Below, one piece after another: positions 9,311 through 21,325 of a stretch of DNA of 64,000 nt. Under the pieces are notes generated by a model that had not been told where the DNA came from, ran no database searches, and was given only the letters and a program-made list of their open reading frames with translations. Positions within the stretch are counted from its first letter, which is position 1, and each line of letters opens with the position of its first letter. The stretch is from Prochlorococcus sp. AG-363-P08 (GTDB taxonomy: Bacteria > Cyanobacteriota > Cyanobacteriia > PCC-6307 > Cyanobiaceae), in NCBI GenBank assembly GCA_003278195.1, contig QCGE01000001.1:62001-126000 (forward strand), in the 5' to 3' direction. Both the position numbers and the translations under genes were made by a program.

Positions 9311-12296
9311 TAATAGTTAACAAGGCTCCTCTCAAAAGTTCACTGCGGCTATATGTACGTCCGTCTCCATCTGTAGCGGGAGATTCACTCATAGGTGGCT
9401 GGCGATTCTGATCACGCAACCTTTTCAAAAGAGCAACTTGAAGGAAGCCTAATGGAACTATTGTTCTATTCCTGAGATCAACAGACAACTGCAAAGCCTT
9501 ATCAGCAGCTAAAAGTCTTGAGTTTCCTGTAATTTCCATTACCAAAGTTCTAGTTCTATTATATTCGTTTTCAATAACATCAAATATTTTTTTAAAGGCC
9601 TCACGATTATCATTACTACCAAGACTATTAACGTAGTGTTGTGCTAAATCAAGGTCTACCTTTGATAAAGTCATCTCAACTTTTGATATCAACATTCTAA
9701 AAAATGGCCAACGTTGATGAAGCATTCTAAGTAGGTCAAGTTGAGAAGAATCTGAAAGCAATTCAGCTTCTAAAGCAGTGCCAACACCAAACCAACTTGG
9801 CAGTAAAAATCTACTCTGCGTCCAACCAAAAACCCATGGAATAGCCCTTAGGCTTGACAGATCCTTTGCACCCCTTTTACGTCTTGCAGGGCGACTAGAA
9901 ATCTGTAATTTACTAATCTCTTCAATAGGAGTGACTTGTTGGAAAAACGCTACTAAATCAGGGTTATCATGTACCAAAGCCCTGTAATGTTCTCTTGATC
10001 TTGCAGCCAATCTTGTCATCAACTCATTCCACTCTGGCGTTGCATCAAGTTGATTAGTTACAAGGCTATTCTGCAAAACTGCAGTAGTTACAGTCTCTAA
10101 ATTATAAAGAGCAAGCTCTGGAAGACTATACTTTGAAGCAAGAACTTCTCCCTGCTCAGTAATTTTAATTCTCCCCTGAAGTGTGCCACTAGGCTGAGCA
10201 AGAATTGCTTGATAAGCCGGTCCTCCTCCTCTGCCAACAGAACCTCCTCGTCCATGAAATAACCTTAAAACAACTCCTTTTTCCTTAGCTAGATTTTGCA
10301 AAGCAATTTGGGCCTGATGAATCTCCCAATTACTAGAAAGAAAACCTGAGTCTTTATTACTGTCTGAATAGCCAAGCATTAATTCCTGGAGTTGTTGTGA
10401 TTTCTCTCCAACAAGTGGAAGTAAATTTCTATATATAGGAGTCTCAAATAAGTCTTCCATCACTGCAGGTGCATGCTGCAAATCTTCAACTGTCTCAAAT
10501 AAAGGAACCAAAAGAAGCTCTGAGTGACGTGCAACTGGATCAACCAAACCAGCTTCTTTAGCTAACAACAAGACTTCTAATAAATCAGATCCACTATGAC
10601 TCATTGAAATGACATATGTTCGACAAATTCGGCTTCCAAATTCCTCCTGAAGTCTGGTAAGCATACGAAACACAGCGAATGTTTCAGCAGTGCTATTAGA
10701 CCATTCAACAGATGAAGGTATAAGTGGCCTCCTTGTATTTAACTCTGCCTTTAACCATTCTACTCTTTCAGATTCTTCCATGTCTTCATAGGACTTAGGA
10801 AGATTTAAATAGCGAGTCAATTCATCAATTGCATCACTATGCCTAGTACTCTCCTGACGAATATCTAAACTTGCTAGAGAAAATCCAAATATCCTCACTT
10901 GAGTTAGCAAAGTTTCTAGTGGCTCACATGTAAGGTCTGTACTTACCAAACTATTTCTTATCAGCTCTAAATCACTACGAAATTCAGCAATTGATCCATA
11001 ATGAAGATCTTCAACTAAATTAATAGAAGGCCTCAGTTTACTAATGCCCTCAGGAACTATCTCCCACCCTGCATCTGCCAACTGTTGATTACGTTCTTGA
11101 GTTAATCTCAAACGTTCTAATGTATAACTTAATTTCAATCTATAAGGTTCTAATCTATATCTGGCTGCACGTTCTTCATAGACCTTAGGAAAATGCAATC
11201 TATCCATTTCCAAAGATTCTAATAATGGAGCACTTACCTGACTCCATTGCATTGAAATACTCAATTGATCTCTAAGGTCTTGTACAGCACTGATATAACG
11301 ATCCAACATTAATTTACGCTGATAGCAAGCTGTTCTCCATGTGATCTCAGGGGTGACAGATGGATTCCCATCTCTATCTGAACCAACCCATGAGCCAAAT
11401 GTACAAAAAGCTGCCTGTGGTATATGTACATCTGGATAACTAGATGCTAAAGCTGTAGAAATCCTCCTTCTAAGTTGCGGCATTGCATCAAACAAAACCT
11501 GCTGAAAATAGTGGAGTGCATAATCAACCTCATCAAGAACAGAAGGCTTGAATTGATGTAATTCGTCTGTTCGCCACCAAAGACGTATTTCTTCTTCAAG
11601 CTGAAGTCTTAAAATTTGATTCTCAGTTTCCGAAATAAGCGTATCAGACTGCAACTGCTGCAACAAACTTGCTACTCTTCGTTGTTTATGACGAACCGTA
11701 TGTCTTACAATTTCAGTAGGGTGCGCTGTAAATACAAGCCGAATATCCAATTCCTGAAGAAGATTCTCTAACTGTGCTGGAGGAACATTTAAGCGACGTA
11801 ATCTTTCAAAGAGTTCTCGAAATGTTGCAGGATCAGTCTGACTCGCCAATGGAGGGGCGAATGGATCGACAAGATCTTCTTCATTATTATCTCTACTTCT
11901 TTTCATGCTTTCTAGATAGCTATCTTCTTCAATACGCTGCTCAAGAATATTGACAAGTTGAAAATATAAAGAGAACGCTCTAGCAGCCGTAATTGCTTCT
12001 GCTAAATCCATCTCCCGGATCAACAAAATAATTGCAGCACTTGTCCCAGCTTCATCACTACCTTCGACTGCAAGTGGATCACTTAATTGCTTAAGACGAA
12101 ATAAGCGTTCTGCTTGTTCTGGAGCACATTCACTATGTAACACTGTTTGCCATAAGTCCTCTACAAGCTCAAGTCTTTGCTCCAAAAGACGGCCAGATTG
12201 ATTTTGAACTTGTTTAGTCTTGATTGCATCTTTATATTTGCCATTTAATGGCTCCAAATCATTCATTAGGTCTTTAGCAGAATCTGATTTAGTCAT
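9276..12296 (-). CDS. ppc: Phosphoenolpyruvate carboxylase
   Basis: 1006 aa; [51 protein letters not shown], final residues RNTG. Confidence 0.97.
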   Translation of the reverse strand: MTKSDSAKDLMNDLEPLNGKYKDAIKTKQVQNQSGRLLEQRLELVEDLWQTVLHSECAPEQAERLFRLKQLSDPLAVEGSDEAGTSAAIILLIREMDLAEAITAARAFSLYFQLVNILEQRIEEDSYLESMKRSRDNNEEDLVDPFAPPLASQTDPATFRELFERLRRLNVPPAQLENLLQELDIRLVFTAHPTEIVRHTVRHKQRRVASLLQQLQSDTLISETENQILRLQLEEEIRLWWRTDELHQFKPSVLDEVDYALHYFQQVLFDAMPQLRRRISTALASSYPDVHIPQAAFCTFGSWVGSDRDGNPSVTPEITWRTACYQRKLMLDRYISAVQDLRDQLSISMQWSQVSAPLLESLEMDRLHFPKVYEERAARYRLEPYRLKLSYTLERLRLTQERNQQLADAGWEIVPEGISKLRPSINLVEDLHYGSIAEFRSDLELIRNSLVSTDLTCEPLETLLTQVRIFGFSLASLDIRQESTRHSDAIDELTRYLNLPKSYEDMEESERVEWLKAELNTRRPLIPSSVEWSNSTAETFAVFRMLTRLQEEFGSRICRTYVISMSHSGSDLLEVLLLAKEAGLVDPVARHSELLLVPLFETVEDLQHAPAVMEDLFETPIYRNLLPLVGEKSQQLQELMLGYSDSNKDSGFLSSNWEIHQAQIALQNLAKEKGVVLRLFHGRGGSVGRGGGPAYQAILAQPSGTLQGRIKITEQGEVLASKYSLPELALYNLETVTTAVLQNSLVTNQLDATPEWNELMTRLAARSREHYRALVHDNPDLVAFFQQVTPIEEISKLQISSRPARRKRGAKDLSSLRAIPWVFGWTQSRFLLPSWFGVGTALEAELLSDSSQLDLLRMLHQRWPFFRMLISKVEMTLSKVDLDLAQHYVNSLGSNDNREAFKKIFDVIENEYNRTRTLVMEITGNSRLLAADKALQLSVDLRNRTIVPLGFLQVALLKRLRDQNRQPPMSESPATDGDGRTYSRSELLRGALLTINGIAAGMRNTG

Positions 12297-12299
12297 TGC

Positions 12300-13439
12300 T
12301 TAGAAAATTGCCTCCGTTCGATATTTTTGATTCTCCTCTGCTGACATTAAAACAATCCCTTCTTCCAAAATAGACTGAATGGTCTTGCCAACTGAATATT
12401 GGTGAAGCCATTGCATTGCTTGATTTCCATTCCTCAATAGTGAGTTTAATGGTGACAATTGATGAGTTAAATCAAACTCTCGTGCCATTGGTGTAACCTC
12501 CAAGATCAGTTCTTCAATCCAATCTCTACAAGAAATCAAGCTCCCATCTCGCCAGTGAGCAAGATTTGCATCCAAGCTATTTTTAGCAGCCTCAGAATCA
12601 TTTTGATCACTTAATTTAGCGAGCTCTTTTGCTGATAGTTTACTTACTTTTAAAGGATCAAGCTTTTCAGGATTTTTCAAAAGACATAGAACTCTTAACT
12701 CCAAAAGAGTTGTCAATGCAATCAAAACTGAAGGGTCTGTTATTAGATCACAAATTCTCAACTCCAAACGATTTAATTCATAGGGTCGGCGAGGACCATT
12801 AGGGCGAACAGATGTCCACAAATGTCGTTCATTTAACATTTTTCCAGAAGAAAGTTCCTTCTCAACCCAAGTCACATAGTGTTCATAATCCAAAAAAATA
12901 GGAACATATTCCGGGTTCAATGGAAACTGTCTCCATCTTTGCGAATGAACCCCTGTGGGAATACCATCTAGGAAAGGAGAACTTGCACTTAATGCAAGCA
13001 TCAAAGCACCTTCACATCTAACCAAACGCAAAGCCGCAAAAAGTAAATCTAAGTCTTCAAGGCCCAAATTAATATGAATGCTGGCTGTAACGACCCTTGT
13101 GCCATAAGCCTCTTGAATAAAATCATGATAGGAATTGTCAGGGTCAGACCGTTCAAATATCTGACTATTTCCCATACTTAATGTGCTGCCTGGAATCAGA
13201 GTCAAATCCCTCGCTGACAACCATTCTCGCAACCTCCTTCTAGGTAAAACTAGAGCTTCCCATAACAGAGAATAATCAGAGATTGGCTGAGTTATGTACT
13301 CAAGATTTCTGTGATCAGGCTCTTTCACAAAGTCAAGTAAATCATTAGTAGCCTCTCTTGCTACTCCCTTATGAATCCCACTATGTGAGCCTGTAAATAG
13401 CTCTACCTCAAATCCTTTTAACAACAATCTCTTTTTCAT
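12300..13439 (-). CDS. gshA: Glutamate--cysteine ligase, cyanobacterial type
   Basis: KGFEVELFTGSHSGIHKGVA start and VVTASIHINLGLEDLDLLFAALRLVRCE region of cyanobacterial GshA. Confidence 0.88.
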   Translation of the reverse strand: MKKRLLLKGFEVELFTGSHSGIHKGVAREATNDLLDFVKEPDHRNLEYITQPISDYSLLWEALVLPRRRLREWLSARDLTLIPGSTLSMGNSQIFERSDPDNSYHDFIQEAYGTRVVTASIHINLGLEDLDLLFAALRLVRCEGALMLALSASSPFLDGIPTGVHSQRWRQFPLNPEYVPIFLDYEHYVTWVEKELSSGKMLNERHLWTSVRPNGPRRPYELNRLELRICDLITDPSVLIALTTLLELRVLCLLKNPEKLDPLKVSKLSAKELAKLSDQNDSEAAKNSLDANLAHWRDGSLISCRDWIEELILEVTPMAREFDLTHQLSPLNSLLRNGNQAMQWLHQYSVGKTIQSILEEGIVLMSAEENQKYRTEAIF

Positions 13440-14962
13440 GAGTTCTCAGAGCCAGTCTCTAAACAAGCAAGAGCTGCAAGCATTCCTCTTGCCTTATTAA
13501 GGGTTTCTTGATACTCAGCATCTGGAATTGAATCAGCAACCACACCAGCACCTGCTTGAACTTGAACTTTTAAACCACCTTCTGGATGGCTTCGAACAAC
13601 CATCGTACGGATAGTAATTGCTGTATTGAGTGCACCTGATAAATCAACTGATCCATAAATTCCAGAATAAGGGCCACGTGCATCAGGCTCTAACTCATGA
13701 ATAATTTGCATTGCTCGTATTTTGGGTGCTCCACTAACTGTGCCAGCAGGAAATGAAGCCATAAGTAAATCCCATACATCCTTAGAAGAAGCAAGAAGAC
13801 CTTGAACCTCGCTAACAATATGCATTACATGGGAATACTTCTCAATAACCATTAATTGTTTTACCGAAACACTCCCAGGCTTACTAACTCTTCCAAGATC
13901 ATTTCTGCCTAGATCAACAAGCATCACATGCTCAGCCAATTCCTTGGGATCAGCAAGAAGTTCATTCTCTAGCTCCTGATCCTCTATAAGGTTTTTTCCA
14001 CGAGGTCGAGTACCCGCTATAGGCCTCAGACTTGCTCGAATCCCTTCTGATACAGGCTCTGCCTTTACCATGACTTCTGGGCTTGAACCAATCAACTGCC
14101 AATCTCCGAAGTCAAAAAAAGCCATATATGGAGATGGATTAACCATTCTCAAGCTCCTATATAAATCAAGTGGTTTCTTGTTAACCCTTGCTTCTAAGCG
14201 TTGACTTAGTACAAGTTGAAAAACATCTCCAGCAGCAATATGGTCCTTGGCAATTAGTACAGATTTCTCAAAATCAGATTGCGTAGTGTTGCTAATGGTT
14301 TTTGGATATTTAGTTGAGTTAGGTTTCCATCCCAATGATCCACTGGACTGCAATGGCTCATTAATACGGCTTTCCAAGTCCTGAATTCGTTCCAGAGCAC
14401 TTTGATATGCCATTTCAGTGCGTTGTCCAGCCGTTAAATCCCCATAAGCGACTGCAGTAATCAAGCGTTTCACCTGATCTACGATCAGAATACTGTCCAT
14501 AAGCATCCATATACCCTCAGGTAGATCATTAGATCCATCCTCATAAACCGGTACTTTCGGCTCAATCCACCGAATTAACTCATATCCCCACATGCCATAA
14601 AGCTGGCCCAAAGGAGGAAGACCCCTAATAGATGCTGTTTTGTAAGGAGCAAGCCAACATCGAAGCTCTTCAAAAGGATTTCCCTTAATACTTTCCGACT
14701 TTCCTGAACGCCATGTTCTTGATAAATGGTTGCCCTGGGCTTTAGCAATCCAAAGTGGATTACTAGCAACCACACTCCATCGTCCAAGGTTCTCTCCGCC
14801 TTCAACAGATTCCAATAAAACACCAGGAGGATGCCCCTCGCCAACCTTTAACCAGGTAGACAAAGGAGTTTCCAAATCCGCTGGCCAACTTTTAGCCAAA
14901 GGTATGAAATTAAAGCCGTTTGAGGCAGCCTCATCGAATGAGGCTCTATCAGGACTGAGCAT
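13436..14962 (-). CDS. trpE: Anthranilate synthase component I / chorismate-binding enzyme
   Basis: [77 protein letters not shown]. Confidence 0.93.
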   Translation of the reverse strand: MLSPDRASFDEAASNGFNFIPLAKSWPADLETPLSTWLKVGEGHPPGVLLESVEGGENLGRWSVVASNPLWIAKAQGNHLSRTWRSGKSESIKGNPFEELRCWLAPYKTASIRGLPPLGQLYGMWGYELIRWIEPKVPVYEDGSNDLPEGIWMLMDSILIVDQVKRLITAVAYGDLTAGQRTEMAYQSALERIQDLESRINEPLQSSGSLGWKPNSTKYPKTISNTTQSDFEKSVLIAKDHIAAGDVFQLVLSQRLEARVNKKPLDLYRSLRMVNPSPYMAFFDFGDWQLIGSSPEVMVKAEPVSEGIRASLRPIAGTRPRGKNLIEDQELENELLADPKELAEHVMLVDLGRNDLGRVSKPGSVSVKQLMVIEKYSHVMHIVSEVQGLLASSKDVWDLLMASFPAGTVSGAPKIRAMQIIHELEPDARGPYSGIYGSVDLSGALNTAITIRTMVVRSHPEGGLKVQVQAGAGVVADSIPDAEYQETLNKARGMLAALACLETGSENS

Positions 14963-14970
14963 TAGGGAAT

Positions 14971-14992
14971 CTTCGCAGCAAAGGCTGCGAAG
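14971..14992 (-). promoter_or_regulatory. Perfect 9-bp stem-loop between psaD and trpE
   Basis: cttcgcagc-aaag-gctgcgaag, 8 nt upstream of the trpE ATG on the minus strand; no T-tract. Confidence 0.5.
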
Positions 14993-15029
14993 TTAAAAAT
15001 CCCTTAAGGGTTTAGTAAATAAAAGGTGA

Positions 15030-15458
15030 TCAGGCGTCGTATGTGTTCCGACCGCTGAACTTAAGACCTGCAGGATTTGGATTTTGCCCTATTCGACGAG
15101 GGTTGTGGTTAACAATTTTTCTACCCTCATTAACCTTTTCAGGAAACACTCCATCTTTGGGATGAAGAAATTCTGTATCTCCACCTGGGAAAATCCGATA
15201 GATCTTGTAGTCCTCAATCCTCGGCTTGAATGTTCTGAGCTGAGTGCCTAAAGCTAGGCATTGTTCTTTGCGTGCAAAATACATGAGGTTTTCGCCCTCA
15301 TTCATGATTGCAGCACCACCTGTAGGCAATTCGAAAGCCTGTGATTTGGTGCTGGACCAAGTGATTGCGTACTTTTCCTCAGTTTCAGCGGAGTTTAAAA
15401 GTCCACCAGTGCTCCCTATGGACTTTGGGAGATTTCCTTTAAGAGCCTGGGATGCCAT
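15030..15458 (-). CDS. psaD: Photosystem I reaction center subunit II (PsaD)
   Basis: [89 protein letters not shown]. Confidence 0.97.
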   Translation of the reverse strand: MASQALKGNLPKSIGSTGGLLNSAETEEKYAITWSSTKSQAFELPTGGAAIMNEGENLMYFARKEQCLALGTQLRTFKPRIEDYKIYRIFPGGDTEFLHPKDGVFPEKVNEGRKIVNHNPRRIGQNPNPAGLKFSGRNTYDA

Positions 15459-15576
15459 TGCTGTCCTCGAAAATCGTAAAACCGGTACAAGTCAAAAGTA
15501 GCACCGTGTTTTGTGCTTTATGAGCCTACAGAGGGTCAACCTTCACACCCGTCAACATTGTTAGAACTTAAAAAAA

Positions 15577-16956
15577 TCAAATATTGCACCCAGCAATGGG
15601 GAAAAAGACAGTTAAAGCGCTATCACGGCGATCAGTAAGACGTCCTCCCAAGCTTGCTAGAAGTCTTTGTGTGGCAGCTCTACTAAGTTGCAAACTTCCT
15701 GTATTTGGATTCCAACTCAATACTGGACCTAGCGCAGAATTTTTCTCCCCATTGGATAGTTCACTCTTATGTGAACTGGGCAACTCACTCAATAATTGAA
15801 GTTTTAAACGATGCCCTGCTGGCCTCAGTCTCAATGTCAAATTTCCACCTGGTGGCAATCCTCTGCTGGTTCTATCAATAACTCCTCCAAGCATCATTTC
15901 TAATCTTTCTGGATCGCTTAGGACCTGAGGCAAGTCATCAGATATGTCCAAATTCAAAGTGACTCCTCTTCTTTCAAGTTGGTCACTAATGGTTGGGGAT
16001 AAAAGCCTCAACAATTTCCCAAGATCAGTCCTAGCCAACATTGATTTTTCCTGAGGCTGACGTTGCAATTCAGCAGCATTGAAAATCAGGCCGAATCTAT
16101 CAATTTGCTCATTGCACTCAGTATCAATTTGCCTAAGACGAGTCTCTACAATCTCAGAGAGATCCTCTCGCCTTAATAGCGACCGAATAAGTGTCCTAAT
16201 GGTCGCAAGTGGTGTCCTTACCTCATGTGTCAAAGCCTCTAAAAGAGTCAAAGCCGAACTTTGATCTTCGATCAATGCAGAATTTGACTGTTTATCAGGC
16301 ATTGCCTGAAAAGTAAGGCTAGGTGCCATCCCAGCCAACCTCTCAGCTAAACGAGGCCAAAACATCTTTTCTAAGTCGTTATTACTTTTCAACTCACCTA
16401 AATTTCCAAGCTCCCTTCTTAGCTCAAGCGCATGTAAATGAGATTCATCTTTAATTCTTAGATCTAAAATCTTTAAAAGATCCGCAATTACTTCTGGATC
16501 ACTTCGCATGAGTAAATGTCGTTTACCGTTACTGCCATACAAAGACAGTGCAATCTGAATTTGAGGTGTAATTATTATTAATAAGGGATCATATCCATCG
16601 TCCTCCCGTAATGGCATTCGCCTATAATGTGATTCACCAGGGAGATTTTGTTTAGATATTGAATTACATCTTTTGGGCAGTAAAAGGTTGCCATTTGGTG
16701 AATGCAAGCTAGCCAATTCCTCTGGGGCCCATACCCAACCTTTTAATCGATCCAACAATCTGGTCTCATAAAGAGCGGGAAGAGGAGCTGCTATCCAAAG
16801 CCCTTGCATTGGATCCATAGGCAACAGGATGTCAGCTTGAAGTGTTTCTAAAGCCGCCCACCAAAGTCGTCGGACTGTATCTTCATGCACTCCTGATGAA
16901 TGGACTCCTTTGGCCATTCGCTTTTGTATAGCTTGGAGGCTTTTTGAAGTATTCAC
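15577..16956 (-). CDS. Sensor histidine kinase-like protein with degenerate ATPase domain
   Basis: H-box EALTHEVRTPLATIRTLIRSLLRRED is clear; C-terminal region occupies the HATPase position but lacks clear N/G1/G2 motifs. Confidence 0.75.
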   Translation of the reverse strand: MNTSKSLQAIQKRMAKGVHSSGVHEDTVRRLWWAALETLQADILLPMDPMQGLWIAAPLPALYETRLLDRLKGWVWAPEELASLHSPNGNLLLPKRCNSISKQNLPGESHYRRMPLREDDGYDPLLIIITPQIQIALSLYGSNGKRHLLMRSDPEVIADLLKILDLRIKDESHLHALELRRELGNLGELKSNNDLEKMFWPRLAERLAGMAPSLTFQAMPDKQSNSALIEDQSSALTLLEALTHEVRTPLATIRTLIRSLLRREDLSEIVETRLRQIDTECNEQIDRFGLIFNAAELQRQPQEKSMLARTDLGKLLRLLSPTISDQLERRGVTLNLDISDDLPQVLSDPERLEMMLGGVIDRTSRGLPPGGNLTLRLRPAGHRLKLQLLSELPSSHKSELSNGEKNSALGPVLSWNPNTGSLQLSRAATQRLLASLGGRLTDRRDSALTVFFPIAGCNI

Positions 16957-18230
16957 AAATCCTCAGTTTTCAAGGAGGATTGACGAGCCACAGAAAGGCA
17001 TAATCCAAGCGCAATGAAATTGACCATTAATGCCGTTCTCCCATAACTCATAAAAGGAAGAGGAATTCCAGTAACAGGACCTAAACCAATAGTCATAAAT
17101 ATATTAACTACAACCTGAAACATCAACATAGTACCTATTCCAATTACCACTAAAGACTCAAAGTCAGTAGAAGCATTTCTCGCAATACTTAATAGCTTAA
17201 TCAGTAAAATTGCAAAGCAAAAAACAACAAAGACTGTTCCTAAAAAACCTGTTTCTTCACCTAATGCACTAAAAATGAAGTCAGTGTGTTGTTCGGGGAT
17301 GAATCTCAATTTTGTCAATTGTCCTTTTAATAGCCCTAACCCAAACAAACCACCTGAACCTATCCCTACAGTACTTTGAAGTAAATGATAACCACCACCA
17401 AGTGGATCCTTAGCAGGGTCTAAAAATAACAATAATCTCTCACGTTGATAAGCCTTTAAAAAATTCAACCATATCCATGGTGTTGAAAGTGCTATCAAAA
17501 TATTTAAAAGAATTGCAACCAAAGCAGATGACATTCTCGCAGGCAAAGAACGATATGCCAAAAGACCAACAAAAGGAATCCACGCAATCAATGCAAGTGG
17601 AATTACAGCTACAAATAAAGCACTAACTAATAATGAGAATGCTAATACAACCCATTCAATATGCATTCCAGACCAATAAAGCATCGTCATCAGGCAAGCA
17701 CCAAAAACCAATGAGGTTCCTAAATCAGGCTGCAAAAAAACAAGTACCCAAGGCAAGGAAATAACCGCCAAAGGCCTTAATAATTGAACAGGGCGCTCTA
17801 TAGGGTGTCGTTCAAGAACTGCTCCAAGCAAAAGAATCGCAGAAAGTTTGGCTAATTCTGAGGGTTGAAAGTTAAATCCAGCAATATTTAGCCATCGCTG
17901 CGAACCTAAAGCAGAAACTCCAATCCATCGCACTGCAATCAGGCTTAAAACAGTTGAAAAATAAATAGGCAATAAAAAAGGTTTAAATCTTCTCAACGGT
18001 AATCTTGACAATGCAATTGAAAGAGCTATTCCGACTAGGGCAGTAATCCAATGCTGATACCATTCAGCTATATTTGTAGTCCTTTGCGTACTTGCAATAA
18101 GAATACCAGAAAGTGTTACTAAAAAAATTGGTATGCACCATAAAATATAATTATTTTTTTTTGATTTAGTTGTCCGGCGAAATGACTTCAAGAAAGATGT
18201 ATTAGATCTGAATAATGAAACTCTAAACAT
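16953..18230 (-). CDS. rodA: RodA/FtsW/SpoVE family (peptidoglycan glycosyltransferase)
   Basis: Multi-TM; SQRWLNIAGFNFQPSELAKLSAILLLG; EQHTDFIFSALGEETGFLG; GIPLPFMSYGRTALMVNFIALGL. Confidence 0.92.
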   Translation of the reverse strand: MFRVSLFRSNTSFLKSFRRTTKSKKNNYILWCIPIFLVTLSGILIASTQRTTNIAEWYQHWITALVGIALSIALSRLPLRRFKPFLLPIYFSTVLSLIAVRWIGVSALGSQRWLNIAGFNFQPSELAKLSAILLLGAVLERHPIERPVQLLRPLAVISLPWVLVFLQPDLGTSLVFGACLMTMLYWSGMHIEWVVLAFSLLVSALFVAVIPLALIAWIPFVGLLAYRSLPARMSSALVAILLNILIALSTPWIWLNFLKAYQRERLLLFLDPAKDPLGGGYHLLQSTVGIGSGGLFGLGLLKGQLTKLRFIPEQHTDFIFSALGEETGFLGTVFVVFCFAILLIKLLSIARNASTDFESLVVIGIGTMLMFQVVVNIFMTIGLGPVTGIPLPFMSYGRTALMVNFIALGLCLSVARQSSLKTEDL

Positions 18231-18236
18231 CTGAAG

Positions 18237-19310
18237 TCAATTCAAAGTAAGACTATTAAAAAGATGTGTTGCAAGTTTCATGAATTCGTTAGAGGTTAAC
18301 GAATTAGGTTGACTAAGCACTATTGGCTTACCTGTATCGCCTCCTTCTTGAACAGGCATTTCCATAGGTATTTGAGCCAAAAGAGAAACATTATTTTCAT
18401 CAGCCAACTGTTGACCACCTCCGCTTCCAAATAGTTCATAACGAATTTCTTTTTGATCAGGTGGTATAAAACAAGTCATATTCTCGACAACTCCTAACAC
18501 CGAAATACCCATCTGCAAAAACATTGCTAGACCTCGCCTTGAATCCTGTAAAGATACTTTTTGAGGAGTGGTAACAATAACCACACCAGCCATTGGTACC
18601 GCTTGAGCTAAAGATAATTGTGCATCACCGGTCCCAGGGGGAAGATCAACCACTAAGAAATCAAGTTCACCCCAAGAAACCTGATAAAGAAACTGACGAA
18701 TTATTCCGTTAAGCATTGGTCCACGCCAAATAACAGGTTGGTTTTCCTCTATAAGGAGACCCATTGAAACAACTGAAATACCACAACTTTTGATAGGAGT
18801 CATTGTTTGCTCTGCCCCATTGCCATTAACTTCTGGAGTTTTATCTGCTACACCTAACATCGTTGGCGTATTTGGACCATATATATCTGCATCTAAAAGG
18901 CCTACCTGAAGCCCTTTTTTCGCAAGAGCACAAGCCAAATTAACTGCAACAGTACTTTTTCCTACACCACCCTTACCACTACTAACAGCAATTACTCTTT
19001 TGACTCCAGGAATCGATTGGCGTTCTTCGGTTTGCCCATGACCAGCTTGACCAATTGAAGCTTCCCCTTGAGGATTAGCGATCTCAATCTGAACCTCCTG
19101 AATTTCCTCTAATTCATTAAGCAAATCTCTGATTTCTTTAGCAATCCGATCTCGTTGATTAACAGCAAACCTTGGCAAATTTAGTCTCAAAACAACTTTT
19201 GGAGGATCAACACGTATTTGCTCTATCCATCCAAGCTCTATTACGGACCTTCCACTCCCTACATCCTTGACTTGCTCAAGAATTGTTCGCACTTGTTCAA
19301 CAAAGCTCAT
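18237..19310 (-). CDS. mrp: Mrp/ApbC/NBP35 family iron-sulfur carrier P-loop ATPase
   Basis: VIAVSSGKGGVGKSTVAVNLA deviant Walker A; DIYGPNTPTMLGV; VDLPPGTGDAQLSLAQ. Confidence 0.92.
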   Translation of the reverse strand: MSFVEQVRTILEQVKDVGSGRSVIELGWIEQIRVDPPKVVLRLNLPRFAVNQRDRIAKEIRDLLNELEEIQEVQIEIANPQGEASIGQAGHGQTEERQSIPGVKRVIAVSSGKGGVGKSTVAVNLACALAKKGLQVGLLDADIYGPNTPTMLGVADKTPEVNGNGAEQTMTPIKSCGISVVSMGLLIEENQPVIWRGPMLNGIIRQFLYQVSWGELDFLVVDLPPGTGDAQLSLAQAVPMAGVVIVTTPQKVSLQDSRRGLAMFLQMGISVLGVVENMTCFIPPDQKEIRYELFGSGGGQQLADENNVSLLAQIPMEMPVQEGGDTGKPIVLSQPNSLTSNEFMKLATHLFNSLTLN

Positions 19311-19434
19311 TCCTTCGCTATCAGTAAAGAGAATCTAATCTTAGTGGCGATAGCCAATGCTCTAGCCTAATCAGGTAGAAAAAACTACTGAACAGAACCC
19401 AACTCCTCATTACGCAATTCCTCCTGGATTTTCC

Positions 19435-20547
19435 ATGATCCGTTCCTTCTTCAGTCGATTGATCGCTAACAAGAAAGGTTCTTTTACTCCAAATGAAAGG
19501 TCTCAAACTGCTATAGAGAATTTGAAATTACCACCTGACAATTCCAGAGAACGTGCGCGGAGCCTCGTGTTAGGTCTCCAAGATGAGATTTGTTCAGGCC
19601 TAGAACAACTTGATAGTTCCGGGAAATTCATAGAAGAATCATGGGATAGACCCGAAGGTGGAGGTGGGCGATCAAGAGTGATGAAAGAAGGAAAAATCTT
19701 TGAACAAGCTGGGGTGAACTTCTCCGAAGTACATGGTGAAGAATTACCTCCCTCGATCCTGAACCAACGACCTGAAGCCAAAGGCCACCCATGGTTTGCA
19801 ACTGGAACATCGATGGTTCTGCATCCACGCAACCCATATCTACCAACTGTCCATCTCAATTATCGTTATTTTGAGGCAGGGCCAGTCTGGTGGTTTGGCG
19901 GAGGAGCAGATTTAACCCCGTATTATCCTTATCTAGAAGATGCTCGTCACTTTCATCGAATACATAAGCAAGCTTGTGATTCAATAAGTCCTGATTTTCA
20001 TAAGGTATTCAAACCATGGTGTGATGAATACTTCTATTTAAAACATCGTCAAGAATCTAGAGGAGTAGGAGGAATTTTCTATGACTATCAAGATGGATCT
20101 GGTCTTTTATATAAAGGCCAAAATTCAAAAGGTAAAGCAGCAATGTCAGCAGCAGAGTTAGGGGAAAGACCAAAAACCTGGGAAGAATTATTTAACTTAG
20201 CTCAGGCCTGTGGAAACGCATTCCTTCCCGCATATAAGCCTATAATTGAAAAGCGAAAAGATTACAACTATGGAGAAAAAGAGCGTGAGTTTCAGTTGTA
20301 TAGGCGTGGTAGATATGTTGAGTTTAATCTAGTCTGGGATAGGGGTACTATATTTGGTCTGCAAACTAATGGGCGTACAGAATCAATATTAATGTCACTG
20401 CCACCACTTGCCCGATGGGAATATGGTTATGTGGCTGAAAAAGGTTCTCGAGAAGCTCTTCTAACAGAGCTATTTACTACATCTCAGGATTGGCTAAATG
20501 ATCAAGAACTAGAAGCAAGGTGTGAGCCATACCAAGCTATTGATTAA
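19435..20547 (+). CDS. hemF: Oxygen-dependent coproporphyrinogen III oxidase
   Basis: [51 protein letters not shown]-like [28 protein letters not shown]. Confidence 0.95.
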   Translation: MIRSFFSRLIANKKGSFTPNERSQTAIENLKLPPDNSRERARSLVLGLQDEICSGLEQLDSSGKFIEESWDRPEGGGGRSRVMKEGKIFEQAGVNFSEVHGEELPPSILNQRPEAKGHPWFATGTSMVLHPRNPYLPTVHLNYRYFEAGPVWWFGGGADLTPYYPYLEDARHFHRIHKQACDSISPDFHKVFKPWCDEYFYLKHRQESRGVGGIFYDYQDGSGLLYKGQNSKGKAAMSAAELGERPKTWEELFNLAQACGNAFLPAYKPIIEKRKDYNYGEKEREFQLYRRGRYVEFNLVWDRGTIFGLQTNGRTESILMSLPPLARWEYGYVAEKGSREALLTELFTTSQDWLNDQELEARCEPYQAID

Positions 20548-21325
20548 TAGTTTGAGGGTTATTCAAACCATTCAAAATTGAATCAGCAATTCTTATAGCA
20601 ATCAATTTAATTGTTGTTTCACTAGTAGCAGTATTTCGCAAATTATTCTCCAACTCACCTTCTAATTTTCCTACTTCTAGAATCCTAATTTGTCTTCGAG
20701 GAGAGCCAAGTCCACCACGAAATAATATTGGATAGCGCCCAAACTCTTGAGCAAGTGACTCATCTATTGTATTTAAATTTGCGGTAAGAGCAGGAATCAA
20801 TCCCGAGCCATATCCATATTTTCCATAAGCATCAAAGTGAATTTCTATTGCGTAACCACCATTTAAAGAATGACGATATCCTTTCGACCAATTACTTCTT
20901 GGATCAGTTTCATCAACAAGATGACGTACACTTGGATCATATGAACTGATATTCAAACCTTTATCTGTACCAACTCTAACAATTTCATCTCTTATCTTTA
21001 AATTCCAATACAACTCATCTCGCATACTCTTATCCATTGGCTGAGCTCCTTTCAAATCAACTGCCTCACCAGCAGTTCCAGCTCCATTCATCCCTTGAGA
21101 ATCTGCATGTCCTGCTAAAACAAGAATTGGAATATCTTTTAATGGCTCATCTTTACCAACCCAGAAACTAGGCAATTGCACACGAGGTCCTAATAAAGGA
21201 TCAATAATTGACTCTGGATGACTTTCCACAGAGGTATGGACACCAGAACAATAGAGTCCAAACAATGCAACATAAGCTATTAATCTTTTTCTTTTGATAA
21301 GCATGAAGTCAAGAAAAGAATTCAA
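20537..21325 (-). CDS. Secreted protein, possible N-acetylmuramoyl-L-alanine amidase-like
   Basis: Signal-like N-terminus; [10 protein letters not shown] ... [11 protein letters not shown] resembles amidase_3 metal-ligand spacing. Confidence 0.5.
   Translation of the reverse strand: MNSFLDFMLIKRKRLIAYVALFGLYCSGVHTSVESHPESIIDPLLGPRVQLPSFWVGKDEPLKDIPILVLAGHADSQGMNGAGTAGEAVDLKGAQPMDKSMRDELYWNLKIRDEIVRVGTDKGLNISSYDPSVRHLVDETDPRSNWSKGYRHSLNGGYAIEIHFDAYGKYGYGSGLIPALTANLNTIDESLAQEFGRYPILFRGGLGSPRRQIRILEVGKLEGELENNLRNTATSETTIKLIAIRIADSILNGLNNPQTINQ

Noticed and set aside
19503-19859. 118-aa ORF antisense to hemF
   Set aside because: Mirror of the conserved HemF N-terminal region; no independent support
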